Below are positions 17,082-26,389 of a DNA stretch of 64,000 bases, in pieces. The notes under the pieces were generated by a model. The model made no database searches and was not told the DNA's origin. It saw only the letters and a program-made list of their open reading frames with translations. The translations under genes were made by a program, and so were the position numbers. The DNA is from Prevotella sp. GTDB taxonomy: Bacteria > Bacteroidota > Bacteroidia > Bacteroidales > Bacteroidaceae. Where the stretch lies: the NCBI GenBank assembly GCA_017619275.1, contig JAFZSR010000002.1, positions 1-64,000 of the forward strand, given 5' to 3'. The stretch's first letter is position 1, and each line of letters begins with the position of its first letter.

Positions 17082-19136
17082 TTACTTGATGAGGTCGATG
17101 GAGCGCTTGAGGAAGGCGTCGAGGGCGGCGCCCTTCAGCATGCCGTTCTGAAGCAGGGCGAGGTCGATGAGCTGGTGCACGATGTCGTTCTTGGCGGCAA
17201 AGTCGGCAATGACCTGTTGCTTCTTCTCCTTTTGCTCGTCGATGGCCTTTTGGGTGTTGGCCTTGTCGTCCTTCTGCTCCTGGGTGATCTCCTCGGGCTT
17301 CTTCTTCTCGGTCTGCTGGTTCAGGGCGGCCAAGCGAGCCTGAAGCCCCTTCATCTCGGCCTCGATGGGCTTCAGGGGGTCGGTCAGCGTGGCCTTGGCA
17401 TCGTCGAGAATACGGCTCACCAGCGGATGGTCGCTATTGAGCACCACGTTCATCGAATCGGGCATCTCGCCATAGAAGCTCATGCCACTCTGATAGCGGC
17501 TCATCTCCTTCATGCGGCGCATCCACTCGTTTTGGGTGATGACCACAGGACGTTGAGTCTCGCCGAGAGCGTTCACCTCAACGATGAACTCCTTCTTGTC
17601 GATCTTGGGGAGTTGCGATTGGAAGATAGCTGACAAATTGTCACGTTCCTCTTCTGCCAAAGTGTTCTTCGGAGCGTCCTCCTTCTGGATAAGGTGGTCA
17701 ATGGTGTCGGCATCCACACGGGTGAAACGGCTCTTTTCGAACTTCTGCTCCAGGGTCTGGATAGCGGGCACGTCGAGTTGTCCGTCGAAGAGCAGCACGC
17801 TATAGCCCTTATCCTGAGCAGCCTTGATATACGAGTATTGCTCGTCCTTGTCGGTGGCGTAGAGATAGACCAGATTGCCGTCCTTGTCCTTTTGCGAGGC
17901 CTCAATGAGAGTGCGATATTCGTCGAAAGTGAAATACTTTGATTCGGTGTCCTTGAAGAGTGCAAATTCCTTGGCGCGGTCGTAGAAGTTCTCCTCGGTG
18001 AGCATGCCATAGTTGATGAAGAGCTTCAGGTCGTCCCATTTCTCCTCGTATGCCTTTCGGTCTTCACCGAAGATGGCCTTCAGGCGGTCGCTCACCTTCT
18101 TGGTGATATAGGTCGAAATCTTCTTCACCTCGCGGTCGCTTTGCAGATAGGAGCGGCTCACGTTCAGGGGGATGTCGGGCGAGTCGATGACGCCATGGAG
18201 CAATGTCAGGAACTCCGGCACGATGCCCTCCACCTGGTCGGTCACGAACACCTGGTTGCAATACAATTGAATGCGGTTCTTCTGCAGTTCAAGCGAGTTC
18301 TTCACGTGGGGGAAGTAGAGGATGCCCGTCAGGTGGAAGGGATAGTCCACGTTCAAATGAATCCAGAAGAGCGGCTCGTCCTGCATGGGATAGAGCGTGC
18401 GATAGAACGACTTGTAGTCCTCGTCCTTCAATGTCGAGGGCGTCTTCGTCCAGAGCGGCTCCACATTATTAATAATATTGTCTTCGTCGGTGTCCACCTG
18501 TTTGCCGTCCTTCCACTCGGTCTTCTTGCCGAAGGCGATGGGCACGGGCAGGAAGCGGCAATACTTCTTGAGCAATCCCTCCAGCTTGTACTTGTCGAGG
18601 AACTCCTTGCTATCGTCATCGATGTAGAGGATGATGTCCGAGCCACGCTCCTCGCGGTCGGCATCGTCAATCTCATAGGCGGGGCTTCCGTCGCAACTCC
18701 ATTTCACGGCCTTTGCGCCCTCCTGCCAGCTGCGCGTAACGATTTCCACCTTCTTGCTCACCATGAAGCTGCTGTAGAAACCCAGTCCGAAGTGGCCGAT
18801 GATATTGTTGGCCGTGTCCTTGTATTTTTCCAGGAAGTCGGTGACGCCCGAGAAGGCAATCTGGTTGATATACTTGTCAATCTCTTCCTCGGTCATGCCG
18901 ATGCCACGGTCGCTGATGGTGATGGTGCCCTTGTCGGCATCCATGCTGATGCGAACCGTCAAGTCACCCAGCTCGCCCTTGAAGTCGCCCTTCTCGGCCA
19001 ATGTTTTCATCTTTTGTGTGGCGTCGACGGCGTTGCTCACCATCTCGCGCAGGAAGATTTCGTGATCACTGTAGAGGAATTTTTTGATGACCGGAAAAAT
19101 GTTCTCGGTCGTCACTCCGATGTTACCTTTTTGCAT
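17082..19136 (-). CDS. htpG: molecular chaperone Hsp90
   Basis: ATP-dependent cytosolic chaperone. The 684 residues start with the GHKL ATPase domain: the conserved Asn-Ala segment (EMVSNAVDATQKM), SDRGIGMT and HFGLGFYSSFMV. A middle domain follows (GIVPEFLTLLHGVIDSPDIPLNVSR), then a charged C-terminal dimerisation region. Within the C-terminal part, about residues 600-650, is a Lys/Glu/Gln-rich coiled stretch (EKKKPEEITQEQKDDK) longer than in E. coli HtpG. No standard promoter pair was found upstream, so heat-shock or alternative control is possible. It is divergent from a DnaJ-like gene. Confidence 0.96.
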   Translation of the reverse strand: MQKGNIGVTTENIFPVIKKFLYSDHEIFLREMVSNAVDATQKMKTLAEKGDFKGELGDLTVRISMDADKGTITISDRGIGMTEEEIDKYINQIAFSGVTDFLEKYKDTANNIIGHFGLGFYSSFMVSKKVEIVTRSWQEGAKAVKWSCDGSPAYEIDDADREERGSDIILYIDDDSKEFLDKYKLEGLLKKYCRFLPVPIAFGKKTEWKDGKQVDTDEDNIINNVEPLWTKTPSTLKDEDYKSFYRTLYPMQDEPLFWIHLNVDYPFHLTGILYFPHVKNSLELQKNRIQLYCNQVFVTDQVEGIVPEFLTLLHGVIDSPDIPLNVSRSYLQSDREVKKISTYITKKVSDRLKAIFGEDRKAYEEKWDDLKLFINYGMLTEENFYDRAKEFALFKDTESKYFTFDEYRTLIEASQKDKDGNLVYLYATDKDEQYSYIKAAQDKGYSVLLFDGQLDVPAIQTLEQKFEKSRFTRVDADTIDHLIQKEDAPKNTLAEEERDNLSAIFQSQLPKIDKKEFIVEVNALGETQRPVVITQNEWMRRMKEMSRYQSGMSFYGEMPDSMNVVLNSDHPLVSRILDDAKATLTDPLKPIEAEMKGLQARLAALNQQTEKKKPEEITQEQKDDKANTQKAIDEQKEKKQQVIADFAAKNDIVHQLIDLALLQNGMLKGAALDAFLKRSIDLIK

Positions 19137-19205
19137 GGTTGCTTTTCTTTTTTATTTGTTATACCTTTATAGAAAACCTCTGCAAATAGCGTGCCAAAAG
19201 TTTTC

Positions 19206-19281
19206 GGGCGAGCGCTATCGTATGGTGAGCAGCACCGACTCGTCGCGTTCCTTGGCCACCACAATCTTTTGCTTCAGGCGA
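19206..19281 (-). pseudogene. possible coding relic between htpG and the dnaJ-like gene
   Basis: On the minus strand an open stretch of about 23 codons reads like natural protein (RLKQKIVVAKERDESVLLTIR, then stop). It has a stop upstream and no start codon. It may be the remains of a gene C-terminus. The family is not recognised, and chance is possible at this length. Confidence 0.2.
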
Positions 19282-19362
19282 TAAAGCTAGGCGAAAAAAG
19301 CACGAAAAAATGCTTTCGGCACGGAAATTGCTGTTTCTTTTATAAAGAAAGGAGAATTTGAT

Positions 19363-20019
19363 ATGGCATTCATTGATTATTACAAGATTCTGGGGGTGAA
19401 GAAAGATATCGCTCAAGCCGACGTGAAGAAAGCTTACTTAAAACGGGCCAAGCAATTTCACCCCGACTTGCACCCCGACGACCCGAAGGCAAAGGCAAAG
19501 TTCCAAGCACTGAACGAGGCATACGAAGTTATAGGCGACGCCGAGAAGCGCCGCCTCTACGACCAATATGGCGAGCAATGGCGCGAGGCGGGCCAGACGC
19601 AACAAGAATGGAGGGATTGCAAGTGTGGACGAGGCGGTGGAGGCGGCGATGCCTTTGGAGGCTTCGACTTCTCGGGCTTCCAGGGCGGCGGCTTCAGCTC
19701 GTTCTTCGAACACCTCTTTGGCAACCGTGGGGCAGGGGCCACTGGCTTTGGCAACACGGCAGCAAAACCTCGCCAGACGGAGGCATCCATCAGTATCGAC
19801 ATGTACACGGCCCTTTTGGGCGGCGATGTGGTGGTGGCCTTGCCTGGCGGACAAAAGTTGAGATTGAAGGTGAAACCGGGCACCCAGCCCGGACAGAAGG
19901 TGCGGTTGCGCGGAAAGGGGCAGGACGGCAACGACCTCATCCTCACCTATCAGGTGACGTTGCCCTCGACGCTCTCACCACGTCAGCGCGAGTTGCTGGA
20001 GCAGATGCGCATGGCCTGA
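19363..20019 (+). CDS. short DnaJ-like co-chaperone (CbpA-type, one C-terminal domain)
   Basis: J-domain protein that would stimulate DnaK. Residues 4-70 are a full J domain with the HPD motif (FHPDLHP). A cysteine pair (DCKCG) and a Gly/Phe-rich region follow (about 85-125), then a single substrate-binding-type domain (ISIDMYTALLGGDVVV ... KVRLRGKGQDGNDLIL). No zinc-finger repeats are present. At 218 residues it is shorter than CbpA (about 300), apparently lacking one of the two C-terminal beta domains. A good ribosome site (AAAGGAG) lies 8 bases before the ATG. Its end overlaps the convergent PfkB kinase by 37 bases. It faces away from htpG, giving a chaperone neighbourhood. Confidence 0.85.
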   Translation: MAFIDYYKILGVKKDIAQADVKKAYLKRAKQFHPDLHPDDPKAKAKFQALNEAYEVIGDAEKRRLYDQYGEQWREAGQTQQEWRDCKCGRGGGGGDAFGGFDFSGFQGGGFSSFFEHLFGNRGAGATGFGNTAAKPRQTEASISIDMYTALLGGDVVVALPGGQKLRLKVKPGTQPGQKVRLRGKGQDGNDLILTYQVTLPSTLSPRQRELLEQMRMA

Positions 20020-20879
20020 TCGATGTCGGCATCGAAAGGCCCGGTGTGCTCCAGCTTCAACGTACACATGGCGGCGGCCAATTGGCCGGCCTCCAAGCAC
20101 GAGGCACCCCGAGCACGGGCATAGAGATAACCTGCGGCGTAAGTGTCGCCACAACCCGTGGCATCCACTACACGGCGGGGAGGATACCCGGGGATGTCGA
20201 AGAAATCGGTGCCGTCGAAGATGATGCTCCCAAAGCTACCCAATGTGATGAGCACCTCGCGTACGCCCCACGAATGGATGAGGCGGGCTGCGCGGTGTAG
20301 GTCTTTTTCACCATCGGTGAGCACGTCGACCTCGTGCTCGTTCACTTTTAGGATGTCGGTATGCTTCAAGACGCGAAGCTTGTCGCGCCAATCCACTGCA
20401 TACACCTGCTCGCCCCGCACTTCGCGCAGATAGCCTTGCACATCCACGCACACGCGTCCCTTGCTGGCAAGATACTCCACCACCTCGGGAGAGAAATCGT
20501 CCACGAGGAGCGTGCCCAGATGGAAAACGTCGGCCTCGATCTGGCTCAACGCCTCGATGGTAAAGGGGGCGGCCTTCGATAGCACGCGTTGCTGGCGGCT
20601 ATTCACGTCGGCACCATATTTGTTCTCGAAGAACACGCTGGTGGGACTACCCAGGTCGGTGATGTCGATGCCCGCGAGGCGCAGGCGCTCCACCTCGTGC
20701 TTCAGGTCGTCGCCCACGGCGGTGACCACACCGAAGCTCACATCGGGGGGAAGGTGGCGCATGGCCCAGGCCACGTAATAGGCGGTGCCACCGGCGCAAT
20801 CGATGCCGTCGGGCATCAGCGGGGTGATGATGCGGTCGTGGGTGATGTGGCCAATGCAAAGAATCTGTTTCTTCCCCAT
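19983..20879 (-). CDS. PfkB-family sugar or nucleoside kinase
   Basis: A cytoplasmic ribokinase-fold kinase of 298 residues. The N-terminal substrate region contains AGGTAYYVAWAMRHL. The anion-hole and catalytic-base signature VVDATGCGDTYAAGYLYA is in the C-terminal part, with the catalytic Asp in GCGDT. The substrate is not evident; ribokinase, fructokinase and adenosine-type kinases share these motifs. It is followed 9 bases downstream on the minus strand from gpsA, so the two probably share a transcript. Its 3' end overlaps the dnaJ-like gene. Confidence 0.88.
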   Translation of the reverse strand: MGKKQILCIGHITHDRIITPLMPDGIDCAGGTAYYVAWAMRHLPPDVSFGVVTAVGDDLKHEVERLRLAGIDITDLGSPTSVFFENKYGADVNSRQQRVLSKAAPFTIEALSQIEADVFHLGTLLVDDFSPEVVEYLASKGRVCVDVQGYLREVRGEQVYAVDWRDKLRVLKHTDILKVNEHEVDVLTDGEKDLHRAARLIHSWGVREVLITLGSFGSIIFDGTDFFDIPGYPPRRVVDATGCGDTYAAGYLYARARGASCLEAGQLAAAMCTLKLEHTGPFDADIDQAMRICSSNSR

Positions 20880-20888
20880 ATCAAAGGC

Positions 20889-21887
20889 TTATCGGAACGA
20901 GTCGGTGAGTAGTTTGATTTCTATCTGAGGTGTGATGCGCTCGTACAATATATTATATACGGCGTCAAGGATGGGCATGTTCACATGCCAGTGGCGGTTG
21001 ATTTCCTTCATGCACTTGGTGCCGAAGTAGCCCTCGGCAATCATCTCCATCTCCATCTGTGCGCTCTTCACGCTATAGCCCTTGCCAATCATGGTTCCGA
21101 AGACACGGTTGCGCGAGAAATTCGAGTAGCCCGTAACTAGCAGGTCGCCCAAGTAGACGGAATCGTAGACGTTGCGATCGGCGCTGGGATGGATGGCCTG
21201 CAGGAAGCGGGCCATCTCCTGAACGGCATTCGACATTAGAACGGCTTGGAAATTGTCGCCAAACTTCAGTCCGCCGCAGATGCCCGCCGCAATGGCATAC
21301 ACATTCTTGAGCACCGAAGAGTATTCGATGCCCACGACATCGGGCGAGGTCTTCGTCTTGATGAAGGGGCTGGCCAGCACATCGGCAAAGGCTTGTGCCT
21401 TCTTCAGGTCGGAGCAACCCACGGTGAGATAGCTCAGGCGCTCCAAGGCCACCTCCTCGGCATGCGAGGGGCCGCCGATGCACGCCAAATTCTCGTAGGG
21501 CACGTCGAAGGCTTGATGGAAGTATTCGGTGCAGATGAGGTTCTCGTCGGGCACGATGCCCTTGATGGCGGTGACGACGAACTTGTCCTTCAGACGGGTC
21601 TTCAGCTTGCGCAGGTGGTTCTTCAGGTAGGGCGATGGCACGACGAACACCAGCGTGTCGTATTCGGCCACGATGTGGTTGAGGTCGGTCTGGAAGTTGA
21701 TCTCCTGGGTGTCGAAGTGAACGCTGGTGAGATAGCTGGGGTTGTGACCCAGGCGGCGGAAATCCTCAATCTGATCCTCACGGCGCATATACCAGCCAAT
21801 GTGATGCGTGTGTTGCACCACAATCTTGGCAATGGCTGTCGCCCAGCTGCCACCGCCAATGATGGCTATTCTACCTGTTTCAGACAT
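20889..21887 (-). CDS. gpsA: glycerol-3-phosphate dehydrogenase [NAD(P)+]
   Basis: Reduces dihydroxyacetone phosphate to sn-glycerol 3-phosphate for phospholipid synthesis. The 332 residues start with the nucleotide loop IGGGSWATAIAKI (10-22). They contain VVPSPYLKNHL, the conserved AIKG near 124, GPSHAEEVA, and the catalytic-lysine region SSVLKNVYAIAAGICGGLKFGDN. It follows lysS with a 75-base gap and precedes the PfkB kinase. Length and motif order are normal. Confidence 0.95.
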   Translation of the reverse strand: MSETGRIAIIGGGSWATAIAKIVVQHTHHIGWYMRREDQIEDFRRLGHNPSYLTSVHFDTQEINFQTDLNHIVAEYDTLVFVVPSPYLKNHLRKLKTRLKDKFVVTAIKGIVPDENLICTEYFHQAFDVPYENLACIGGPSHAEEVALERLSYLTVGCSDLKKAQAFADVLASPFIKTKTSPDVVGIEYSSVLKNVYAIAAGICGGLKFGDNFQAVLMSNAVQEMARFLQAIHPSADRNVYDSVYLGDLLVTGYSNFSRNRVFGTMIGKGYSVKSAQMEMEMIAEGYFGTKCMKEINRHWHVNMPILDAVYNILYERITPQIEIKLLTDSFR

Positions 21888-21962
21888 AGTTTCACCTTCT
21901 TCGTTATCGCGTTATAACGTAATTTCGTTATTACGCCGCCTCGTTTTCACACCATCATCCTA

Positions 21963-23690
21963 TCACCCCGCTGCGTCAATCCAGCTCTGGACTTCAGTCA
22001 CGGAAGGCTTTTCGTAGCCCAGCTTGTATTTCTTCACAATCTCGCCAATCTTCTGCTGGAGGCCTTGTGCCTTCTCGTCCTTGATGTCGGCGATGAGGTA
22101 GAAGCCGGCCTTGCGGAGCACGTACACCCAGTCCTCGGCCACGCCGATGGCGGCCCACTCCTGGATGCTGCTTTGCGGGGCTTTCTTCTCGGGCTTCATC
22201 TGGGGGAAGAAGAGCACCTCCTGGATGAACGTCTTGCCCGTCATGAGCATCACCAGGCGGTCGATGCCGATGCCAATGCCGCTCGTGGGGGGCATGCCGT
22301 ATTGCAAGGCGCGAAGGAAGTCGTGGTCGATGATCATAGCCTCGTCGTCACCCTTCTGGGCCAGGCGCATCTGCTCCTTGAAACGCTCCTCCTGGTCGAT
22401 GGGGTCGTTCAGCTCGGAGTAGGCGTTGGCCAGTTCCTTACCGTTAACCATCAGCTCGAAGCGCTCGGTGAGGCCGGGTTTCGAGCGGTGCATCTTCGTC
22501 AGAGGCGACATCTCCACGGGATAGTCGGTGATGAAGGTGGGCTGGATGAAGGTGCCCTCACAGAACTCGCCAAAGAGCTCGTCGATGAGCTTGCCCTTGC
22601 CCATGGTCTCGTCAACCTCCATTCCCTTTTCCTTGCAGAAGGCGCGAATCTCGTCCTCGCTCTTGCCCTCGCAATCGAAGCCCGTCTTCTCCTTGATGGC
22701 GTCGAGGATGGGCAAGCGGCGATAGGGAGCCTTGAAGCTCACGATGTTTCCATCAATCTCGCGCTCGGTGCTACCGTTCACGGCAATGCAGATGGTCTCC
22801 AACAGATGCTCGGTGAACGACATCATCCAGTTGTAGTCCTTGTATTGCACGTAAAGTTCCATGCAGGTGAACTCCGGGTTGTGGTTGCGGTCCATGCCCT
22901 CGTTGCGGAAGTTCTTGCCAATCTCGTAAACGCCCTCAAAGCCGCCAACGATGAGTCGCTTCAGGTAAAGCTCGGTGGCGATGCGCATGTACATGTCCTG
23001 GTCGAGAGCGTTGAAATGGGTGATGAAAGGACGGGCGGAGGCTCCTCCGGCGATGGACTGGAGGGTGGGGGTCTCCACCTCAGTGTATCCTGCCTCGTCG
23101 AGCACCTTTCGCATTGTGCGGATGACGGTGGCACGCTGGAGGAAGGTGTCCTTCACACCATCGTTCACCACCAGGTCCACATAGCGCTGGCGATAGCGCA
23201 ATTCGGGGTCGTCGAACTTGTCGTAGGCCACGCCGTCCTTGTACTTCACGATAGGCAGGGGTTTCAAGCTCTTCGAGAGCAGGGTCAGCTCCTTGGCATG
23301 CACGCTAATCTCGCCCGTCTGGGTGCGGAAGACGAAGCCCCGCACACCCACGAAGTCGCCAATGTCGAGCAATTTCTTGAAGACCACATTATAGAGGTCT
23401 TTGTTTTCCTCGGGGCAGATGTCATCACGGGTGATATACACCTGGATGCGCCCCTTAGAGTCTTGCAACTCGATGAAAGAGGCCTTGCCCATCACACGAC
23501 GGCTCATCATGCGTCCGGCGATGCTCACCTCACGAGGCTCGGCTTCATCGCTGAAGCTTTCTATGATTTCCTTCGAAAAAGCATTAGTGGGATATTCGGC
23601 GGCGGGGTAGGGGTTGATGCCCATGCGGCGCAATTCGTCGAGCGATTGGCGGCGCAATATTTCTTGTTCTGAAAGTTCAAGGATGTTCAT
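21963..23690 (-). CDS. lysS: lysyl-tRNA synthetase (class II)
   Basis: Charges tRNA-Lys. The start [14 protein letters not shown] at 23690 is preferred over an upstream in-frame ATG at 23705, because Bacteroidetes LysS proteins begin this way. The 575 residues contain an N-terminal OB-fold anticodon-binding domain, motif 2 ([23 protein letters not shown] region) and motif 3 ([15 protein letters not shown]). A C-terminal extension of about 70 residues after motif 3 (from EKKAPQ to the end) is typical of the phylum. It lies 41 bases after the exonuclease gene in the dnaN direction of transcription. Confidence 0.96.
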   Translation of the reverse strand: MNILELSEQEILRRQSLDELRRMGINPYPAAEYPTNAFSKEIIESFSDEAEPREVSIAGRMMSRRVMGKASFIELQDSKGRIQVYITRDDICPEENKDLYNVVFKKLLDIGDFVGVRGFVFRTQTGEISVHAKELTLLSKSLKPLPIVKYKDGVAYDKFDDPELRYRQRYVDLVVNDGVKDTFLQRATVIRTMRKVLDEAGYTEVETPTLQSIAGGASARPFITHFNALDQDMYMRIATELYLKRLIVGGFEGVYEIGKNFRNEGMDRNHNPEFTCMELYVQYKDYNWMMSFTEHLLETICIAVNGSTEREIDGNIVSFKAPYRRLPILDAIKEKTGFDCEGKSEDEIRAFCKEKGMEVDETMGKGKLIDELFGEFCEGTFIQPTFITDYPVEMSPLTKMHRSKPGLTERFELMVNGKELANAYSELNDPIDQEERFKEQMRLAQKGDDEAMIIDHDFLRALQYGMPPTSGIGIGIDRLVMLMTGKTFIQEVLFFPQMKPEKKAPQSSIQEWAAIGVAEDWVYVLRKAGFYLIADIKDEKAQGLQQKIGEIVKKYKLGYEKPSVTEVQSWIDAAG

Positions 23691-23731
23691 TTGATTATTA
23701 TACAATTATTTCGTTTTTTAAATTGAGCGCT

Positions 23732-24598
23732 TTATTTCATTAACTCGCGCAGGCGGATGCGGGTGAGCACCTGCTTGGTGTTGTAGGTGAAGTCGCCTTG
23801 CATCACCCACGAGAAATAGCCCTGGTCGGTGCGCAACACGTCGGCCACGGTCTTTCCCTTGTGCTTGCCAAAGTTGAAGTATTCGGTCATCACGGGCTTT
23901 CCATCCTTGTCGGTGATGGTATTGCCCTTGGCGTCCTTCGCCTCGCCCCATACGATGCGCCCGGCAAAGTCGACGTTGTTGTTCACCTTCGAGAAATCGG
24001 CCAGCGCCTTCACGTCATTGGGCAACGTGCGGTCCTTGGGGTCTTCGCCCATCTGCCGTTGGTGCTCTTCGGTGTAATAGTCGAGCTGGCCCTGAAGGAT
24101 GCGCCAGGTGGCCTCGGTGTCCTCGTCGGAGCGATGGGCGGTGAAATCCTCCTCCATCTTTCGCCCGCAATAGAACTTGTAGGCGGCGGCCAAATTGCGG
24201 CGCTCCATCTTGTGGAAGATGGTCTGGGCATCTATCAGGCAACACTTGGAGAAATCGAAGTCGATGCCCGCACGAAGGAACTCCTCGGCCAGCAAGGGAA
24301 TGTCGAAATGGTTGCTATTGAATCCCGCGAAGTCGCACCCCGAGAATTGCTGACTCAACGTAGAGGCCAGTTGCTTAAAGGTGGGCTTGTCCTTCACGTC
24401 GTTGTCGCCGATGCCCGTCAGGTCTGTGATGAACGAGGGGATGTGGCATTCGGGATTGATGAGGTAATTGCCCCGCAGTTCCTCGCCCGAGGGCATCACC
24501 TTGATGAACGACAATTGGATGATTCGGTCTTTCACCAAGTCAAGACCGGTCGTCTCCAAATCGAAGACGACCAGTGGTTTCGTGAGTTTCAGTTTCAT
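23732..24598 (-). CDS. DEDDh 3'-5' exonuclease (DnaQ-like)
   Basis: A 288-residue exonuclease with Exo I VVFDLETTGL near residue 9-18, Exo II FAGFNSNHFDIPLL near 95-108 and Exo III with HRSDEDTEATWRIL, giving the D-E-D-D-H metal site. The C-terminal part (about 180-288) ends with a FNFGKHKGKTVADVL module, a small domain found after DnaQ-like exonucleases in Bacteroidetes. The ATG overlaps the stop of dnaN by one base, so the two are translationally coupled. A proofreading or replication-repair role next to the sliding clamp is plausible inference. It is not the canonical polymerase III epsilon by itself. Confidence 0.88.
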   Translation of the reverse strand: MKLKLTKPLVVFDLETTGLDLVKDRIIQLSFIKVMPSGEELRGNYLINPECHIPSFITDLTGIGDNDVKDKPTFKQLASTLSQQFSGCDFAGFNSNHFDIPLLAEEFLRAGIDFDFSKCCLIDAQTIFHKMERRNLAAAYKFYCGRKMEEDFTAHRSDEDTEATWRILQGQLDYYTEEHQRQMGEDPKDRTLPNDVKALADFSKVNNNVDFAGRIVWGEAKDAKGNTITDKDGKPVMTEYFNFGKHKGKTVADVLRTDQGYFSWVMQGDFTYNTKQVLTRIRLRELMK

Positions 24599-25722
24599 CA
24601 GTCGTTAATTAGCATGGGCATCATCAGCATCAACACGTCTTGGTCGGCGGGTTGTTCCGAAGGCAGCACCAGTCCGGCGCGGCTGGGATCGGCAAGCTGG
24701 ATAACCACCTCCTGACAATCGAAATTGCTCAGGATCTCGATGAACGACGACCCCTTGAAACCGATGCTCATAGGCATACCATTATAATCGCACGACATGC
24801 GCTCGGTGGCCGTCTTCGAGAAGTCGTAGTCCTCGGCATCGAGCTGGAGCGTGCCGTTCTCCACATGGAAGCGGATGAGATTGCTGGAGTCGTTGCTGAA
24901 AGGCTGAACGCGGCGGAGCGCCGAGAGCAGGCCCACGCGGTCGATGGTGAGCTGGTTGGGATTGCCCTGGGGAATCACCGAGTTGTAGTTGGGATAGCGG
25001 CCCTCGATGAGGCGGCAGATGAGCAGGCCTTCTTCGAAGTTCACCTCGGCATTACGGTCGTCGAAGCGCATCACCACGTCGCCACCCTGCTTGCCAAGTA
25101 CGCCCTTCAGGAGCGAGGCGGGCTTCTTGGGCAGGATGAACGAGGCGGGCTGCTCGCTCTTGATGTTCAGGATTTTGCTACGCACCAGCTTGTGACCGTC
25201 GCTGGCCACCACGGCCAGACAATCGGGCGTAAGGTCGAAGTAGATGCCATTCATCACCGGGCGCAACTCGTCCTGGGCGGTGGCAAACAGGCTTCGGTTG
25301 ATGTTGTCGGCCAATACCTGGGTGGGGATGTTAATGACGGTGGCGTCCTCGCCCACCATCTGGGGCTGAGGAAATTCGTCGGCATTCTCCACGGGTAGCG
25401 AGAACATACCATTCTGATAGCTAATCTTTGCAAGCTTGTTCTGAAGGTCCACCTCGAAGGTGATGGGCTGCTCGCTAAAGCCCTTCACGGCCTCGAGCAG
25501 GTCGTGATTTCCAATACAGAAGCGCCCGTCGCCGTCGCTCTCGTTCAGCTCCAAGGCGGTCTTCATCATCACCTCACTATCCGAGGCCGTCAGGTGAAGT
25601 CGTCCGTCGATGACCTCAAAGAGGAAATTACCCAGGATGGGCAACGAATTTTTACTGTTGATAACTCTTCCCAGCACCGTCAGCCTGCTGCCCAGTGCCG
25701 TGCTTGATACGGTAAATCTCAT
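24598..25722 (-). CDS. dnaN: DNA polymerase III beta sliding clamp
   Basis: Ring-shaped processivity clamp for replication. The ATG at 25722 (MRFTVSSTALGSRL) gives 374 residues, the family size. The longer frame to 25773 runs over the promoter. Three clamp domains are visible: LPILGNFLFEV near the start, the central YFDLTPDCLAVVASDGHKL, and the C-terminal FIEILSNFDCQEVVIQL with a final VLMLMMPMLI that matches the consensus clamp tail. It begins an operon with the exonuclease and possibly lysS. It is divergent from the DUF3127 gene. No dnaA or oriC is visible nearby. Confidence 0.96.
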   Translation of the reverse strand: MRFTVSSTALGSRLTVLGRVINSKNSLPILGNFLFEVIDGRLHLTASDSEVMMKTALELNESDGDGRFCIGNHDLLEAVKGFSEQPITFEVDLQNKLAKISYQNGMFSLPVENADEFPQPQMVGEDATVINIPTQVLADNINRSLFATAQDELRPVMNGIYFDLTPDCLAVVASDGHKLVRSKILNIKSEQPASFILPKKPASLLKGVLGKQGGDVVMRFDDRNAEVNFEEGLLICRLIEGRYPNYNSVIPQGNPNQLTIDRVGLLSALRRVQPFSNDSSNLIRFHVENGTLQLDAEDYDFSKTATERMSCDYNGMPMSIGFKGSSFIEILSNFDCQEVVIQLADPSRAGLVLPSEQPADQDVLMLMMPMLIND

Positions 25723-25762
25723 AATGATCCTATTTCTTTTGCGTATTATCGGTTTCGGACTA

Positions 25763-25794
25763 CAAAAATACAAAAAAAGTGCGTCAACAACAAA
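25763..25794 (-). promoter_or_regulatory. promoter of dnaN
   Basis: Minus strand TTTG (25794-25791), 20-base gap, TATTTTTG (25770-25763). It leaves a leader of about 35 bases before the dnaN ATG and supports the shorter start. Confidence 0.7.
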
Positions 25795-25887
25795 ATTATT
25801 CGAAAAAAATTGTTTGTTTTCAAACTATTTTAGTAATTTCGCAACCGATTTCGCCCAAACATTAACATTATCTTAATAAAAAACACT

Positions 25888-26310
25888 ATGGATCTATCAG
25901 GAAAAGTTATTGCCATCTTGCCCGCACAAAGTGGCACCTCCGCCCGCACGGGTAACCCTTGGATGAGTCAAGAATACGTCATTGAAGTGCCTGGCACTTA
26001 TCCGCGTAAATGTGTGTTCCGCATTTTTGGCGAGGACCGCATCAAGCAGTTCAACATTCAGGCCGGCGAGGAAATCACCGTCCAGTTCGACATCGATGCC
26101 CACGAGTGGCAGGGACGTTGGTTCAATGAGATTCGCGCCTTTAACATCTTGCGTGGCGTGCCCGCCCAGGAGGTGCCCGCCGCCACCACCATCGCTAGCC
26201 CCGCAGGCGCCGCTCCCTTCCCCCCTCAGCAGCCCGCCGCAGCAGCTTCTCCCTTCCCTCCCGCACAGGAGCCTGCCGCCGAAGGAGCCGCCGACGATCT
26301 GCCCTTCTAA
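25888..26310 (+). CDS. DUF3127 protein with SSB-like acidic tail
   Basis: Function unknown. The 140-residue protein has an N-terminal OB-fold-like DUF3127 domain (residues 1-90, with GKVIAILPAQSGTSARTGNPW and EITVQFDIDAHEWQGRWFNEIRAF). A Pro/Ala-rich linker follows (95-130), and the C-terminal tip is DDLPF. That layout, OB fold, disordered linker, acidic tip ending in Pro-Phe, mirrors single-stranded DNA-binding protein, whose DDIPF tip recruits repair enzymes. The resemblance is inference; no DNA-binding residues were verified. Single gene divergent from dnaN, ended by a strong hairpin. Confidence 0.85.
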   Translation: MDLSGKVIAILPAQSGTSARTGNPWMSQEYVIEVPGTYPRKCVFRIFGEDRIKQFNIQAGEEITVQFDIDAHEWQGRWFNEIRAFNILRGVPAQEVPAATTIASPAGAAPFPPQQPAAAASPFPPAQEPAAEGAADDLPF

Positions 26311-26332
26311 GCCAGACATTTTGGCAATAGTG

Positions 26333-26375
26333 TTACAACGGATTAAGCCTGCCTATCAGGTTTAATCCGTTGTAA
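26333..26375. terminator. long hairpin terminator between convergent genes
   Basis: A 19-base stem (26333-26351 with 26357-26375, one G-T pair) with a five-base loop. It lies between the DUF3127 gene and the convergent porin gene, so it probably stops transcription from both sides. No strong T-run follows. Confidence 0.75.
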
Positions 26376-26389
26376 TCGTTATAAGAGAT

